Below are positions 1-13,560 of a stretch of 64,000 nucleotides of DNA, piece after piece. Position 1 is the first letter of the stretch; each line of letters opens with the position of its first letter. This DNA is from Schizophyllum amplum (Eukaryota; Basidiomycota; Agaricomycetes; Agaricales; Schizophyllaceae), in assembly GCA_007026445.1 (NCBI GenBank), contig VDMD01000016.1, forward strand, positions 310,001 to 374,000. The letters are read 5' to 3'. The notes beneath the pieces were generated by a model, which worked only from the letters and a program-made list of their open reading frames with translations, was not told the origin of the DNA and ran no database searches. The position numbers and the translations under genes are program-made.

Positions 1-1726
1 AGCTTCATGCACGATCTCGTAATGTCCTCCTGCTCAGACGTGGCTTCAGATCGATGTGCACTACTCCCTGCCGCGAGACGATAAGGACAAGAACGGCGAG
101 CGGGACTTGGTATGCAGCGTGATTATGGCCCTCGCAGCAGGCCTCTCATCGCCTTTTCTTGCAGGCTATGCAGGGTAATGTCGTCGTGACCCTGCGCGAT
201 TCCCCTTCTGGACAACCCATTGACGACAATGAGGTGCGCCGCACCTTCGGGCAGTTTGGCGACGTGAAAAGCGTGCGGACAGCGCCCGGACCGAAGTGCG
301 TTGCAACAAATATTCAGTATATATGCGTACTAAACAGCAGTTCTGACAGTGCACGATTCGTGGAATACTACGATACGCGTGCGGCGTTCGAGGCGCATGA
401 TCGTCTGCGGCACCAGGGCTTACAGGATGGTGTGATGGAAATTGACTTCGCCTGGGACCCCAACGAGGAAGCTGCGCGCGGTCCTACGGGTGGGGGTGGC
501 GGAGGTGGCGGACGGTAAGCTCGAGGTGTACTTTTTTGGTCTACTTTGCTGATAATCATGTTAGCGACTGGGGCGACAGAGGTGGTGGACGCGGTGGTGG
601 ACGTGGTGGTCGCGGCCGCAAAGGTGGTCATCGCGGCGGCGGCGGAGGCGGCGGCTACGATGACGAGTGGAACAGTGGTATCAAGAGAGATGAGTTCGGG
701 CGCGAAAAAAGGTTTGACGAATACGATCAAGGCGGGGACCGAGGAGGCAGAGGTGGCGGTCGCGGACGAGGTGGCGGCCGTGGCTATGGGCCCAATCGTT
801 ACAATAACGACCGTTTCGACGGCCCTCCACCACCCGGACCAGGCGGCTACGGTCCTCCTGCGATGCCCGGTCCTGGTCCCTCTGGGCCATACGGTCCCCC
901 GCCACCGAGCATGTATGGCGGGCCTCCACCTCCGATGGGCGCGCCCACAAACCCGAACTTCATCCAGCCGCCGCCACCAGGCCCGCCTGCGCCACCAGTG
1001 GGTGACGACAGGCTTGAGCAGGCGCGCAAGGTGCAGCAGCTGCTCGCGGCGCTGAAGCAGCCGGGCGGCACGCCCTCCGCACCTTCCACACCGACGATGG
1101 CGCCGCCCCCTGCTGCTGGGATGCCACCGCCTGCTGGTGCCCCATACTACCCACCTCCGCCTGTTGCAGGCGGTATGCCGCCGCCTGGGATGCCACCGAT
1201 GGGCGCACCCGGGATGCCGCCGCCTGGCATGAACGGCGCACCCCAACCTGGACCGTATGGGGCGCCGCCAGTGCCGAGCACGCCGCAGCCTGCTGCGAAC
1301 CCGGCTTTAGCAGGCCTACCACCCAACCTCATGGCCTTGCTGCAGGCAGCGAAGGCGACGCAGTCGCCGCCTCCTGGCGGTATGGCGCCGCCGGGATACG
1401 GCACGCCGACCATGGGAAATGCGCCCCCACCAGGTGGTATGCCGCCGCCGATGGGAGGAGGTGCGGGTTATGCGCCGCTGGGGCTCTCGCCGCCGCCAGT
1501 AAATGCAGGGTTGTCACCAACAGCTGGCATAGCACCGCCTGCAGGGGCCGTGCCGCCGTCGGGGAGCCCGCCGTCCGGCAATTCGGTGCAGAACCAGAGC
1601 TTCCAGCAGCTCATGTCGTTCTTGGTACGTGCTCCAGCTGGAAGTTTGGACACAATGCTGAACTGCGTTTGCAGCAAAGCCAAACCGCAAAACGGTGATC
1701 GCTGTGTGGCTTGGCGTTGCGGCTAG
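1..1726 (+). CDS. RNA-binding protein with RRM, RGG and proline-rich tail (5' partial)
   Basis: The gene enters from the left edge, so its N-terminus is missing. An exon ending near position 110 (reads IDVHYSLPRDDKDKNGERDL) is followed by an intron to about 165. The next exons encode an RRM-like fold with GQFGDVKSVR and, after an intron at about 300-351 with a TACTAAAC branch site, RFVEYYDTRAAFEAHDRL and LQDGVMEIDFAWD. A further intron (about 516-564) leads to a Gly-Arg-rich RGG block and then a long Pro/Gly/Met-rich tail with two short helical islands (QARKVQQLLAALK and LPPNLMALLQAAK). It ends near QNQSFQQLMSFL. The RRM resembles the Mei2-like/Nrd1-type second RRM of fungal RNA-binding proteins; this is a family-level inference. 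A donor GTACGT after codon TTG at about 1625 suggests a last short exon that I could not fix, so the 3' end is approximate. The likely role is binding and regulating mRNA. Confidence 0.7.
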
Positions 1727-2241
1727 GTGATTGTCGCAGAGGACTTGTATGTCTTTGAGGCTTCGTTCGTCGTGCTTATTGAAGGCCACCGTCGCACGAA
1801 ACTGTTCGTAACCGTGCTTCTTCATTTCTTCTTTTTATTGTAATCCATTCTCTATTGCAACGATGCTCGTTGTCATGCGATGCGAGCTTTTTGTTAGACG
1901 CCGGTTCACCTGGGATGACAGCCCTGTTCGAACGTGCAAACGTCTCAATGTTCACCGTTTGCATGTGTCGAGACAAGTCGGACAGCATCCTCAGTATTAC
2001 ACGTGTTCGCGCCTTCCACGGACTTGACGAAACCATCATGTCGAATTGTTGAGAACGCCATGAATCGTGATCGCTCTCACATATTTATTGACGACGGAGA
2101 GGCGTGCCTGCCTTTCTTTCGCCCCCTTCTTCCTTCTCCTGTCTTCAAGACCACCAGACACTCCTTTGCATCCGTCTTTCCTTTGGCACTGAGAATTAGA
2201 CTTCGTTCGCATGAATCACGCAATCAACTCGGAGTACTCGC
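1727..2241. other. Intergenic, no gene seen
   Basis: Likely 3' UTR of the RNA-binding protein gene and promoter of the next gene. The open frames here are short, mutually overlapping and resemble nothing I know. Confidence 0.5.
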
Positions 2242-4639
2242 ATGATTTTCCCTCTCAGTCAAGCTGGGACCTACTTCCAAGTGCGTGGCATGTAAACTTG
2301 GTCGTCTGCGTGATGCTCACTGTTACTTTTTCTTAGCCAGAACTGAGCGGATACTAAGCTCAGTCAACGCCGCTGTCGGACAAGCGCGCTTCCTACGAAG
2401 AACTTCGTATGCTCTGCATGGCTTTCTCGTCGGTCTGCACATAACATTGCTTGTTCTGCGCCTGAACCGCGCGGAGGAAACCATCATAATCCCTCTAGAG
2501 GGAAGCGCTCTCGTTCGCTACACCGCGACGGCGATGACAATATCCGCCACGATCTTCGCTACCGTGCGTGCTATGTTGTACTCTGCGGCCTGGATATTAA
2601 CTCGCGCACCCACAGGTATACGGCGCCCTGCTCATATGCCTTACGCAGAGGCTTGCCCTCCGGCGACTGTTGACAAGCCGCCAGACGCTGACCGCCATGC
2701 ACGATGAATACAATGCCTGGATTGGCGTCGGTTCCGCTCTCTTCTCTCTCTACGGCCAGACCAGAATTCGCAGTGCGCTACCCTCGGTGACGTGCATATC
2801 CATATATCTCGTCAGCGCGGCCATCCTGCATGTCTCGATCCCCGCCATGTTCACGCTGCAGATCACCACTCTATATCATCCGCACTCCATGGACGCTGTA
2901 CAGGCATATCCAAATGTCTACGATATGTTACAGTGCGTTCTTTATCGCAGATTGACAGAACACCGACTTACCCTCTGGCCTTCAGGTACAATTTCATGAA
3001 CTCCTACGACGACAATTCAACGCGCTTGCAGGCCCTCATGAGCGATTCGTCTAGTCTGCTACCATATGTCGTGCGTCTTGATCCCAGCAAGACCATTGGT
3101 CTAGCGGACGCCACAATATACGATCGCCTCGCAGTCAACCCCGGTGGCTTCGACACCGAGGTCAACGCGACCACTTTCAACGTAACTTGCGGCGCTCTGC
3201 AGTCGCCACAGATGATGAAAACAAATGGTGGACAACCAACATGGTGGTATCAGGTTTCCCATGAGTACCTCAACGGCACTGAGCAAGAGAATCTCGTAGT
3301 CAAGTACATTGAACGTGAGTTTGCATGTTTGATGATCGTCATTCACTACTACAAAGTCGATGGACAGCCAACAACGCCATGGGTCTCTTTTGGACGTGGG
3401 TTCGGAGCGCAGCTTTTACTTATATGGTACCTTCGACATCGAAGATTCCGCAGGCACGCTCCTTCCCAATCTCACGTTGCCGCAAAATGAACCGGCCCCT
3501 ATGAACGTGTCAATCATCGGCTGCGACCTGCATGATTACAACCACACTCTTCAAGTCAACACGACGTCACGCCTGGCCTTGACATCGCAAGTGCCGAGTT
3601 TGGCCAATACCTCGACATGGTCTATCTGGGAGCCTCAGGAATACCCAGCGGAGGAGGACCGTCATATAATAGATCTGGTGCGCAATGATGAGCGAGAGGT
3701 ATCTGCGGAGCGCTCATGTAATCCTGCAGTGGGGAGCAGCCCCAGTCGATCAGTACGAGACAACGTACAGTTTGGGAGGGGCGCACAAATACCAGCTTGG
3801 GTTCATGGAAAAGTACGTCTACTATTTTGCTACCGATAAACCAGCTCAACCTTTCGGCAGGTATGTTGTGTCTAGTCTCGGTCTGAAGCTGCCAGCCACC
3901 CCGGAGGGATATGCTCCGCGCGGACGTGTCAAGCTGCATGAAGTTGAGAATGCGCTCAGTCGCCTGGCCGCTTCATATTTTTGGTCCAGTCCGTCATTTT
4001 GCCTACCATCACGAATTTTCTTGCTAATCATCCATGCAGTGAATGAACTCAATGCAGACAATGAATACGGTATCGCACGCACTAGCAGGATACCTCTCTC
4101 AATCGGCGAGTCCGTCCAGCAATTGCACGTATGTTCAATCCTACTACATTACCCACTCGTATGCGAACTGAGTCACTTTACCAGCTGAACCTGCTCCCGG
4201 TCGCCATCGGCCTCTTTGTGTCCCTTGCACTCATGGTGACGAACGCACTGCTCGTGCGCCCGCGGCTTTCGCGCACACCGGGGGCAATCGACGTCCTCGA
4301 TTCTCTGGGTTTGCTACAACTCATCTGGTTCGTGCGTGGCCACCCAGACGTACTCAGCACCGTCGGTAGAGTCAAGGACCCGAACGAGGACAACCTACGT
4401 CTCGCGGGTATGTTCCAAATCGAACCTGATATTCGAGACGCGAGGTCACTGGGCGGGGCACCCGCATTCACATGTCGCCCATGCCGTCGGAGCCATCGAC
4501 GCCCACATCCATGTCCAAGTGGCGGGAGGATACATATGACAGCGTGCAGCTGTCGCCGGTATCACAGTGGGTGACCGTCGAACGTGACGGTTCCCGAGTT
4601 GTTGTCAGATATTTGTCGCATAAATTACGCCCTGTATGA
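2242..4639 (+). CDS. Unrecognised multi-exon membrane protein
   Basis: I do not recognise the family. The best model starts at the ATG at 2242 (MIFPLSQAGTYFQ), has many short introns and contains a hydrophobic region (LVRYTATAMTISATIFATV), then YGQTRIRSALPSVTCISIYL with further hydrophobic sequence. A large extracytoplasmic-looking middle part follows, with several N-x-S/T sites (EVNATTFNVTCG, EYLNGTEQ). Near the C-terminus is one more hydrophobic helix (LLPVAIGLFVSLALMVTNAL) and a cytoplasmic tail. The last exon, after an intron beginning GTATGT near 4410, reads MSKWREDTYDSVQLSPVSQW and stops at 4637-4639. Large proteins of this shape, with one extracellular loop domain between terminal helices, are common unnamed genes in Agaricomycetes. 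The frame around 2440-2450 (ACATAACATTG) needs a one-base shift or an unseen intron, so the N-terminal part is uncertain. Confidence 0.55.
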
Positions 4640-4952
4640 TTCTATAATTTCTCTCGAGGCTTGTAATGGAGAACGGGGTTACGGACATCCGGTACTCATG
4701 TGAACGGCGAAGCAAATACTGTACAACAAGAACATAAGGTGGTAAATGCGGTGGTAATCAACACATATGTCGTCCAAAATACAAGTACAGATGCATGCAA
4801 GGTGGTATCCAACAGTCCTCGTCGTTACTGAGTCTCATCAAAGTCATTCAATCATGGCAGCATCTACCAATCTGCCTCTGTAATCGCCCACTCACTTCAT
4901 CCTCTGGAGCGTCTTTCTGCTTCATCCAGCGATCTGGTATCTGGTTTCTCGT
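4640..4952. other. Convergent 3' flank, nothing further seen
   Basis: AT-richer stretch between the converging ends of the membrane protein gene and FAB1. It probably holds both 3' UTRs. Confidence 0.5.
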
Positions 4953-7900
4953 TTAGTGATTGTATAGCTCATGCACAAAATAGCTCACCATCGGGAAGTA
5001 CCGCTCCATAGCAGCAAGGAAACGCTGCCTGTACTGTTTCGGCGTGACGATAGTGGGTTCGCCACGTCCTCCACCCCCGAGGAAGGTGCTCTCCTTCACC
5101 CAGCTCTCCAGCTTCTTATCCCACGTGTACGTGCGAATATAATCGACAATGCCCACGACAAGCTCATCCGTTGCACTGTCAACACCACATACGAGCGAGT
5201 AGTCCATGACGTTGATGTCAGCGAGGAAGCGAGTGTCATGCAGGAGTGCGCCTCGAAGGATCCTTTTCGAGTGTTCCCGAACGTAAAAGGGACGTTCATG
5301 CATCGCTGCTCGCAAGTCAGTATACGAAGTTCAGTAACGTTTAAGGTCGCGCACTCTCGATGAGATTCTCGTCGAGCAGAACCTCGTTGATCTTGCCCGT
5401 GGACTGAACATGCCGATTGCGCGTCGAGCCTTTCAGATCGTAGATCTTCGAGAATCGCCGGTCATAGAAGAGGTTCTCCATCACGAGCAGATTCATCTGG
5501 GTCGACTTGTACGACTTTCCTGTGGTCCTGTCCTTGCCAGCCCGCTTCCACGTCAGCTTGTAGCAGCCAAAGACCTTGGCGAGTAGCGTCGGACGCTGAC
5601 GATGGCATGAAGATCAGTGACCCAAACATTCTGATATAGAAGCAACTCACGTCAGCCGAGACAGCAGACGACATGTAATCAAAATATGCAGGTGCAAAGG
5701 TTTCCATCGTCGCCAGCTCAGGACGAGAAAGCTCCTTTGCGATGAAGCGGTCGTCTATAAAATTCATCGATAAGTGTATAAGGCGTTCGGCGGAAAATCG
5801 TACCCCTGGTCTTCAAAAAGGCCGAGCCCGACTTGCCGCCGCTCGCGTCCCATTTGAAGCAACGCGCGAGAGACTCAATCATGCTCTTCTCGCAGTCATA
5901 TGTACGGCGCAAAGCATCGAACTGCTCCGGATATAACACCGTGCAACTGATCATCAAGCCACCGCTCTCGAACGCTAGATGGTGGTATCAGTATCCGGTA
6001 CAATCGTCAAATGAAGTCGTACATATAGCCCACGGCAGCTTCGATGACGGTGTCTTCATGTCCTCAGTTGGATCCGGAAGCTCCGCAGAGTCGACGTTCA
6101 CGACGCCCCACGTCGAGGAGGAGTCAGCGACTGAACGGTCATCAGGCATAAAAGCCTCCCCGCCGCTTTCAGTCACCCGCGCTTCGCGAGCAGTCCGTTT
6201 CTCCGCACGAGATTTGGCCAACATTTCGCGGTATTGCGGGGAGCTATACACTATGGTCAGTAGAACTCAGAGAAGTATGTGGCACATACTTGAGCGCCAA
6301 GGCTATGATGGACGTCGGCTCATCCGTGCGCACGACCATGGAGGAATCACGAAAGATATGCTCGGGATCGCTCATAGGGTCTTCCACCTCAATGTTCCGA
6401 ACGGTAGAGCCAGGCTGCCACAAGCCCGACAAGGCCTTCAATATGGATGTTCTCTCCGTCCCTGGAGGTCCGATATCAAGGTCGGGTGGCGGCGGCGTGA
6501 GGGATAGCGTATGCTTCATGGACGTCAAGAACGGGGAGGGCGGCAGCGATATGGGCCCTGGCGGTATGGATGGCCCAATGGAAGTAGGTCGTGGCGGCGC
6601 GGCAGGCTCATCCGTAGATGGTTGAGGGAACGTCACAGCAGGAGGTTCTTCGCTGGTCTCATCGTGCACTTCGGACTTTGGGCTTTGAGATGAAGGGTCG
6701 GTTTCGTCTTCCGTTGCAGGTTCAGGCTTTGACGATTTGCTCCGCGTGTCGGCGTCCTCGTTCTCGTCTCCCTCGTCATCGGCTTCGCTAGACGCCTCAT
6801 CCTCGTCACTTTCGTCCTCATCCTTCATCGCATCCTTGATACTCTCAAGGACCTCCACCGTCGCGCGAGATGACGCCACCGGACGTGCCCGCTTGCCGCG
6901 AATGACTGCGTAGCGACGACGGTCGGCCTCTCGGTTGAGCCTCTCGTAATGTCGCGTGAGGCCATTGACCTTGTTTCCGGAGCTGCTAGTAGGACGTCGG
7001 AATCCCGGTACACCACCTTTGGCGGAGGGCACTCGCTCTTTGGGACGACTAGTCGGTTTGGGCGTCTTCCCTTTGCCACCGGAGGGCGTTTGCAATCCCC
7101 TCAAGGGCGGAGATATAGTTCCCTGACTGCGAGGCCCATCTCTCACCTTGCTCCCCTTTTCCGGCGACGTGCGTCTGGAAGAGTCTCTAGATTCGAACGC
7201 TGAGGCGACGGGTGCAGCGAAGCGAGACAACTGTACTTTGCGATGTGTCAGGTATCTGGGAGCGATGTTCGCTGCATAGCTGGACTCGAAGTCAGAGATG
7301 GAGGACTTCTTGGCGAGGATGCGGTGTTGCGGTCGACTTCTGCTCCTGTGTTTATGTTTGATGGTGGGGACCGCGGGGTATTCTTGGTCGCTCTCCGATA
7401 CAATAACGACCTTGGGAGGGAGTGGGGCTGGAGGAAAAGCTGTCTTCGCCAGATCTTGCACGCCTTGCGCGGGCAAGTAGTCTTGATATTTCCTCACGAG
7501 TTCCGCCACAGTCGGCTGGTTCGCCGTGCTGCGAGGTAGTCTTGAGACACGACCGGGCTGCATCTGTTCGCCTTTCGACTTCTGTAGCATAGGTGAGCAT
7601 GGGTTTTGGAAAAGAGGCTGAAAGCTTACGCCATCGGACCCTTGCGAAACCGCTGGCTTCATAGTCGTCAACTCGTCGGCTCCAATAGTCGAGTCACTCT
7701 CCGCATCGACGTCTGACTTGTCGGTATCATCGGCCTTCGAGGCTTCAGACATATCTGGCGCTTCCAACATCGTCCCGACAACCAGAGGAGTCTCTTGTGG
7801 AGAAGGCTCCGAGTTGTCGATAGTGGGAGATTCGGTGATAGGAGTGATGCTGGTACCACCCTCAAGCTTCGAAAGAACAGACGGAGGACGGTCAGGCTCC

Positions 7901-10900
7901 GCCGTAGACTCAGTTTCGGATGCCTCCGACGCAGACGACATGTACGACTCCCCCGTGCTTCTCCGTGTGCTCGATGTACCCTCTTCAGCCTCCGACACGC
8001 TCGTGGAGGGGAGTTGGATGTGCTCGCCCCAATCGCCGTATTTGCGCGGCCACATTGCGCGTACCGAGCCGAACGTCGAGGCACGCTTGCTGTTGCGATC
8101 GCCCCCCAACGCGTTCGGCGTCCGCGGCTTTGGAAGCTTGTCAAAGTCCGCCTGCCATGCAACGATCTTGTCCTGCCGGTACGAGTGCACCTGATTCAGC
8201 GCGAGCGTGTCCGTTGGGGCAGAGTCCCGGTAGATACGATTGATCAGTCTGCTAATATCCTCCCGCTCCTCCTCTGCGCGCGAGATGAGCGCGTTGACGT
8301 CGGCCAGCAATCGAGCGTCCATCTCCTCGTCTCCCGTCGCTGCGTCCATGCTGATCAAGCGCAAGTCGTCAATGAGCGCAGAGTACCAGACGACGTTACG
8401 ATAGTGGAGCTTCTCGAAGTCCTTGTTCTTCAGCTCCAGCTGGGTCTCGGGTCGCACACGGATACGGAAAGGCGGAAAATTGACCTCGTGGAGGGTGACT
8501 GGATCTGTTTGGAACCTCACGGTCATCCCCCGCAGGGCGAAATACCGGATATGATGCTGGTAGATATTGTGTTGGCATCCAGCACCTTGCACGAGCTGCA
8601 CGTCCGCCGGATAGAAGTGCAACTCGATGAACTTGGCGAACGAATACCGAAGCATCTCCTCGGACACGGGGATGAAAGGCGTGGCGGAGCCGCAGACCTT
8701 GCACGCGCTCCAAGTGGTGACGAGGTCCGGGATGGCGAAGAAGTTGGTGTGGCCGATGATTTGACCGTCCCACTGCTCCACCGCGACGACGAGCCGGGTC
8801 TCATTGTGCAGAAACACCTTGCAATGTCGTGCAAGTGGCTGGTCGCACCCCTTGCCGGTGCAAACGGCCTTCGGGTCTAAGAACTGCACCAGCGTATCCG
8901 TCACTTCCTTCTCAACGAACTGCCCAAGCGTGCAGTCGTTCTCTCCGTAGAACGTGATGTACTTGAGTTGCGGCGGGGTGCAGGGGCGTTCGTTCAGGTC
9001 GGCCATAGGCACGGTGTACTCCAGCATGCTGATGCACTGGTACTTCTCGACAACAAAGTCGTCCCCATTCTTGCGCAGATACCATTCCCAGACACGCCGG
9101 GCCTCCTCGTGCTGCCACTTGAGGAAGCTGTATCTGCTTTCCGGCGCGATGTCCTCCTCTGTTTTCAGAGATTCCACGGGCTCTTCTTCGATGCCGCCGT
9201 TGATGGTCGACCGATTATTGGTCGAGGTCGACAAGGATGAGCCGGACGCGCTGTTGGTTGCACCAGCAAAGTAACCGCCGTTCTCCGCACTGTGTGGTGG
9301 CGAGGACGGTGTATCACCCGGCCGTGGCGTATGCGCAAGGCTAGGCGACGGAAGCGCCTCGATCTGTGCATGAAGGTCCGCCGTGTCTACCTCATGCACC
9401 TCCGCCTCTGGCGGGCTACTTGGCGCCTCCGTAGTGTCGGCGGTGATCGTGATTTCGTGCTGATGCGCGGACTGCACCCTCTCCTCTCGGCGAATAACCT
9501 CATCCTCCCATGCTTGCTTCGCGTCGATGATCTTGTTATTCAGCTCCTTCATCTTGCGGATGGGATACGGTGGCGGGAAGCGCAGCGTCGCTGAGACGGA
9601 GATGAACGTCTTGCGGTAAGGTTCCAGGGACTGGTCGATACGGCGGGATAGCCGCATCTCCTCCGCGTCCGCGTCCGGCAGATCATCGTCTCCATTGACC
9701 TCCGTGATCGTCGCGCCCGGCGCCGACAAGTGCAGCTCCGGCGTGGGCGTCGTCCTGAACGGCGTTGTCCCGGTATGCGTCGCCGTAGCCAGCATGGCGG
9801 TAATGCTCGGGGCGCCGCTAGAGCGCGAGTACGTTGTGGGCACGGCTTCCGGATTGAGCGAAGGCATGGTGATCACCGAGTCCTTCCACAGATGCGTCTC
9901 CAGCTTGAGATTGCGCACGATGAAGGTCAGGAACCGGGTGACCTTCTTGACACGGCATAGGGTGTCGTTGTCGGCGCCGCGCAAGATGAGCGTGCAACCC
10001 ATATCTCGGTGGCAGCCCTCGAAGCGCATGTACGTCTTGCGGCGGCCGGGGATGAGGGGGTGGTCAAAGGTCTGGCTGCGATAGCGAGCGCAGTGCCCGA
10101 GGCGCGGCTCCAAGGCCAGCTTGTCGATGGACGAGAACACGTCGCTCTGCGTCATCCGCGCAACCATCTGGATCGCCGAGGGCTTGACCGTGCGCGCGAC
10201 AGCGATGTTATGCGCGGCCAGCGCGTCAAGCGCAATCCGCGACACAGACTTCTCAACAAGGACAACGTGAGGCCTCAGCGCCGCGATCCGGCTTGCAAGA
10301 TTCGTCAAGTACTCCTTCTCCTGCCGCACGATCTGGCCGAAGTGCAGGTACTGGCCCTCCACGCGCGAGAATTCGAGCGGGAAAGTGACGAGCATGACGC
10401 GCGGGTTCTTCTGGAAGCGTGACATGGCCTTGTGCGCGACGTTCTTGGTGATGACGGCTCCGTCGACATATTCTGAATCCTTTGGCGCACCGCCGGGGAT
10501 CTTCTTAATCTTGACGTATCGCCGGACGTCCATGTCCTCGCCCTGGCGGTGTGGCAGCGTCGTGAAGGTAAGTTCACGTGCGATACGGAGGGCGAGCTTG
10601 AGCAGGACGTCCTCCCATTCGCGAACATTGGGGATCCGCTCGATGGTTAGCATCTGGCGCAGCATGACCTTCAGGTGCATCATCGATGTCAGGTTCAGCT
10701 CGTGCGCATAGCTGAGAAGTAGGTTAGCAACGAACGATACCACGCAGAGGTCCACCTACGCAGTGCTCTCCCTGCGCGTTCTCCAGCCTGGTTCCACCAT
10801 GATCAAGTTATCCAAGCGGCTTTGCACACGACTGCGAATGAAAGGTGTGGCAGCATCATGGTCCGAGTTCATACGTGAGCGCGCTCTACTCCTCGGCCGC

Positions 10901-12282
10901 GGACTATCGAGATTGTCTGGTGACCCGATGGGGAATTGGACACAGCTCTTCCCATCCTCCGTCGTCGGGAATGCAATCTTATCTCGGTCAGCAGCGTCGG
11001 CAGGCGAGACGCTGCCGCTGCCCTCGTCGACATCGATCTCCACATTGTCCTCGTCTGCGACATCGCGTCTGAAAGGGGCAGGATTGCTGTCGCGAAAGTG
11101 CTCCCAGGGAAGACTCCCCGGGAGGTCATCTGGCGTGTACGGCCGCGAGTTGAATCCGCTCTCGTCAGATCCTGATATTGGGCGTCTTGTCTCCGCGATG
11201 GAATAAAGATTGAATGGCTCGTCGCGTCCAAAGAGCTGCGATGCGGCGAAGGGTGATTGTGGATGGTGGCTGAGTGAGAGGGAGTCGCTGCCAAACTGGT
11301 GCGCGGGGAAGTTCGCCATGGAAGAGACTATGGACCGTCGGTCGTCGTCGTCATCGTCGTCGACCTTGGCTAGCTTCTCCACGCATAGATTGCACACGCG
11401 GACCATGCCGTCGTGTCCGAAGCGGGAGCCCTTGATTATATTGGAAGCGCATCTGGAGCAAAAAATCTGACCTGATACAGAGTCAGCAAGGGCAAAACTC
11501 GAGTTCGTCGCGCCACGCACCGCAAATTCTGCAGTGATGCTTTCTCCGCCAAGCAGTGAACACACCCTTGCAGTCGTAGCATTCCTTGCAGTTCTCATCA
11601 TCCATCCAGTAATCCTTGGAAAGGCCTGAGCGATGATCAGCATACGCATCATCAGCACAGATGACAGCGCACCTTCGCCTCGTATTCTGCGGATGACCTT
11701 GGAGACAGAGCCTGAGCGATGTAGGCTGTTCGCTGTCCTGATACTGCGCGCATCATCTTGGATAGGGAATCCGGGGATGGATGTGCCAAAGATGCCGCTG
11801 TCGGGGGATTCGTGAAAGGACGTGGAATAGAGATTGCCGCCGCGCGATGGTGAACGTTCGTACTCGAGACTGGAGAGGGGGACCTCCGCCACGCCAAGGG
11901 AGACGGCGGGCGGGGCTGGAGTGAAAGACTTTGTAGAAAGCAGAAGATTGGGACGTTCTGGATGAGACTGCCTTGATGAGTTGCTGGACTGGGTATGCAT
12001 AGACGGCCGGCGCTGCTCGTTCACGTTCGACGCGTTGTTCACGATGCCAGCGCTCGTGGGTGGCGGAGTGATGTTGGTGGTGGAGGTCAGCGGCGCGGCC
12101 AGTGTGTTCTTGACGCGCGAGAGAATGGAGGTGACGAGCGTGTACGACGACTGGTCGTTCTCGTCTTCCTCTGAGAACGGGTTGAACGACGTCAAGCTCG
12201 TCACGTCTGTGTTGCTCCTCGGGTGCAGGTAAGGGCTCCCCAGAGACCCCAGCGGCGGCGACGACACCTGGGGATTCTCCAT
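4953..12282 (-). CDS. FAB1: 1-phosphatidylinositol-3-phosphate 5-kinase Fab1/PIKfyve
   Basis: Makes PtdIns(3,5)P2 from PtdIns3P on endosome and vacuole membranes. The start is the ATG at 12282 ([13 protein letters not shown]). After a low-complexity N-terminus comes a FYVE zinc finger split by introns near 11.5 kb: [13 protein letters not shown], then [10 protein letters not shown], then [20 protein letters not shown] and RVCNLC, with all metal-binding Cys and the basic PtdIns3P-binding RRKHHCR patch. The exon 10755-6244 is about 1,490 codons long. It carries the Cpn60/TCP-1-like domain ([24 protein letters not shown]), the Cys/His-rich Fab1 middle region (around [11 protein letters not shown] and VCGSATPF) and a long disordered linker. 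The C-terminal exons encode the lipid kinase: [10 protein letters not shown] near the nucleotide loop, [38 protein letters not shown], and the activation-loop-like [14 protein letters not shown]. The protein is roughly 2,200-2,300 residues, as usual for Fab1. Conserved parts show no frame break. Confidence 0.96.
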
Positions 12283-12904
12283 GATGATGGCTGGGATCAA
12301 GCGACGCCTGCGCCTGCTATGCCTCGCAAAGGCAAGCCTGAATTGGCGCCGACGCACCACGTGGCCGTCTGATCTCCGCCTTCCATTGTTCTTTTGTTTG
12401 CACAAAAGATTCCTTTTCTGGACGCTCACTACGTCGTCGACATGCACCTAGTCTGTTTCTTACAGTAGTCGCTCTATTGTCCTCATTTATCTGCTTGGAC
12501 AGAACTGCACATTTTATTTCTCTCGGTCTGCCAGTCGTTTGCCCTCCGCGGGTCATGCGTTCACCGGCGCACCACTGTCGACCGTCATGGCGATGGACTA
12601 TACCGAACTTGGATGTTTAACCATCTATACCTGCTGATTGCAGTGGTCCCCAATCGATGTCTTCTCTGTTTGTGGAGAGAAGTCACCATTCAGTCGCTCT
12701 GGTCCAACTCCGCGCTTATGGCCGCAACTGTTGCTGCTCGTTGCTGCACGTCATGCTGAGTCCAAGGTGCGTTATGCTCTTTGTGAGCCCGCTCGTAACT
12801 CATATGACCTTTCTGGTACCTTTGCAATGTTTTATTCCAACCTTTCGTCCTCAACAGGTGGACCTAAAGGCACCGAGGTCTTCGAGGCGAACCATCTTAC
12901 GCAA
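12283..12904. other. FAB1 upstream region
   Basis: Promoter and 5' UTR of FAB1, transcribed leftward, possibly shared with a doubtful rightward gene. Open frames here are short and compete on both strands. Confidence 0.4.
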
Positions 12905-13560
12905 GATGTCGTATGAATCGCCGTCGTTGGAGTCCATGTCGACCTCGAGGTCCAATTTCTCTGTTGATCGTATACGCTGCGTGTCCCGTAGCGCTCCATC
13001 TCGAAGTTCTTCCTCCCCACCCCCTCGCGCTCTGGCCAATACTCATGACTTGCACGCGTTCTGTACGCTCCAGGCGTCTCTCCCAATGATGTCGCCTACA
13101 CTATCGCGTCCTCTGGCTCGCGCAAAGCGCCTTCCCCGGTCGGCGCGGCCATCTTGGCTTGTACTCGCTCGGAATTATGCTCGATTTTCCTTGTCGCCGT
13201 TACTATCCCGCCACGCCATCGAGAACCGGATATACTTCCCGCTCAGGGCCAGTCTGAGACCCTTTCACGAGCCCCCGAGACTTTCTGCTCGACGTCGACA
13301 CCTGGTTCAACTCACCGCCGCCCGCGTGCGCGCCCCCGTCAGCTGACGAAAAGCCTTTTGCACCTGATGCGCGCCCTGGGACAGTACATCTCCGACTCGA
13401 TCCCTCGAATCGCTCCCGAGGACGTTATTTCGAGGTCGTCATGTCTAGCAGTGCCTCGTGTCTCGACACCCCGATGTCCTCAGTCAAGGTGACAAACATA
13501 GCCCAGCAAGCTCTCGATTGTCTCGGAAACGGACGTCGGGCCCTGCGTCGTCGACTAAGG
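12905..13560 (+). CDS. Doubtful gene, Ser/Pro/Arg-rich
   Basis: Coding-like fragments are present but I could not assemble one convincing model. The ATG at 12905 opens a Ser/Arg-rich frame (MSYESPSLESMSTSRSNFS). Later fragments in other frames look more protein-like than chance: PGVSPNDVAYTIASSGSRK near 13,085 and SPRDFLLDVDTWFNSPPPAC through LRLDPSNRSRGRYFEVVMSS and CLDTPMSSVK near 13,270-13,490. These would need several short introns. No family is recognised. It could equally be GC-rich promoter DNA of the downstream lectin. Confidence 0.2.

Noticed and set aside
368..1246. Long minus-strand open frame opposite the RGG/proline-rich protein
   Set aside because: It is the antisense shadow of GC-rich Gly/Pro codons; composition is Arg/Trp-rich and has no domain.
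7795..8880. 361-codon plus-strand open frame inside FAB1
   Set aside because: It lies antisense to the continuous FAB1 exon that carries conserved Fab1 sequence; Arg/Val/His-rich shadow.
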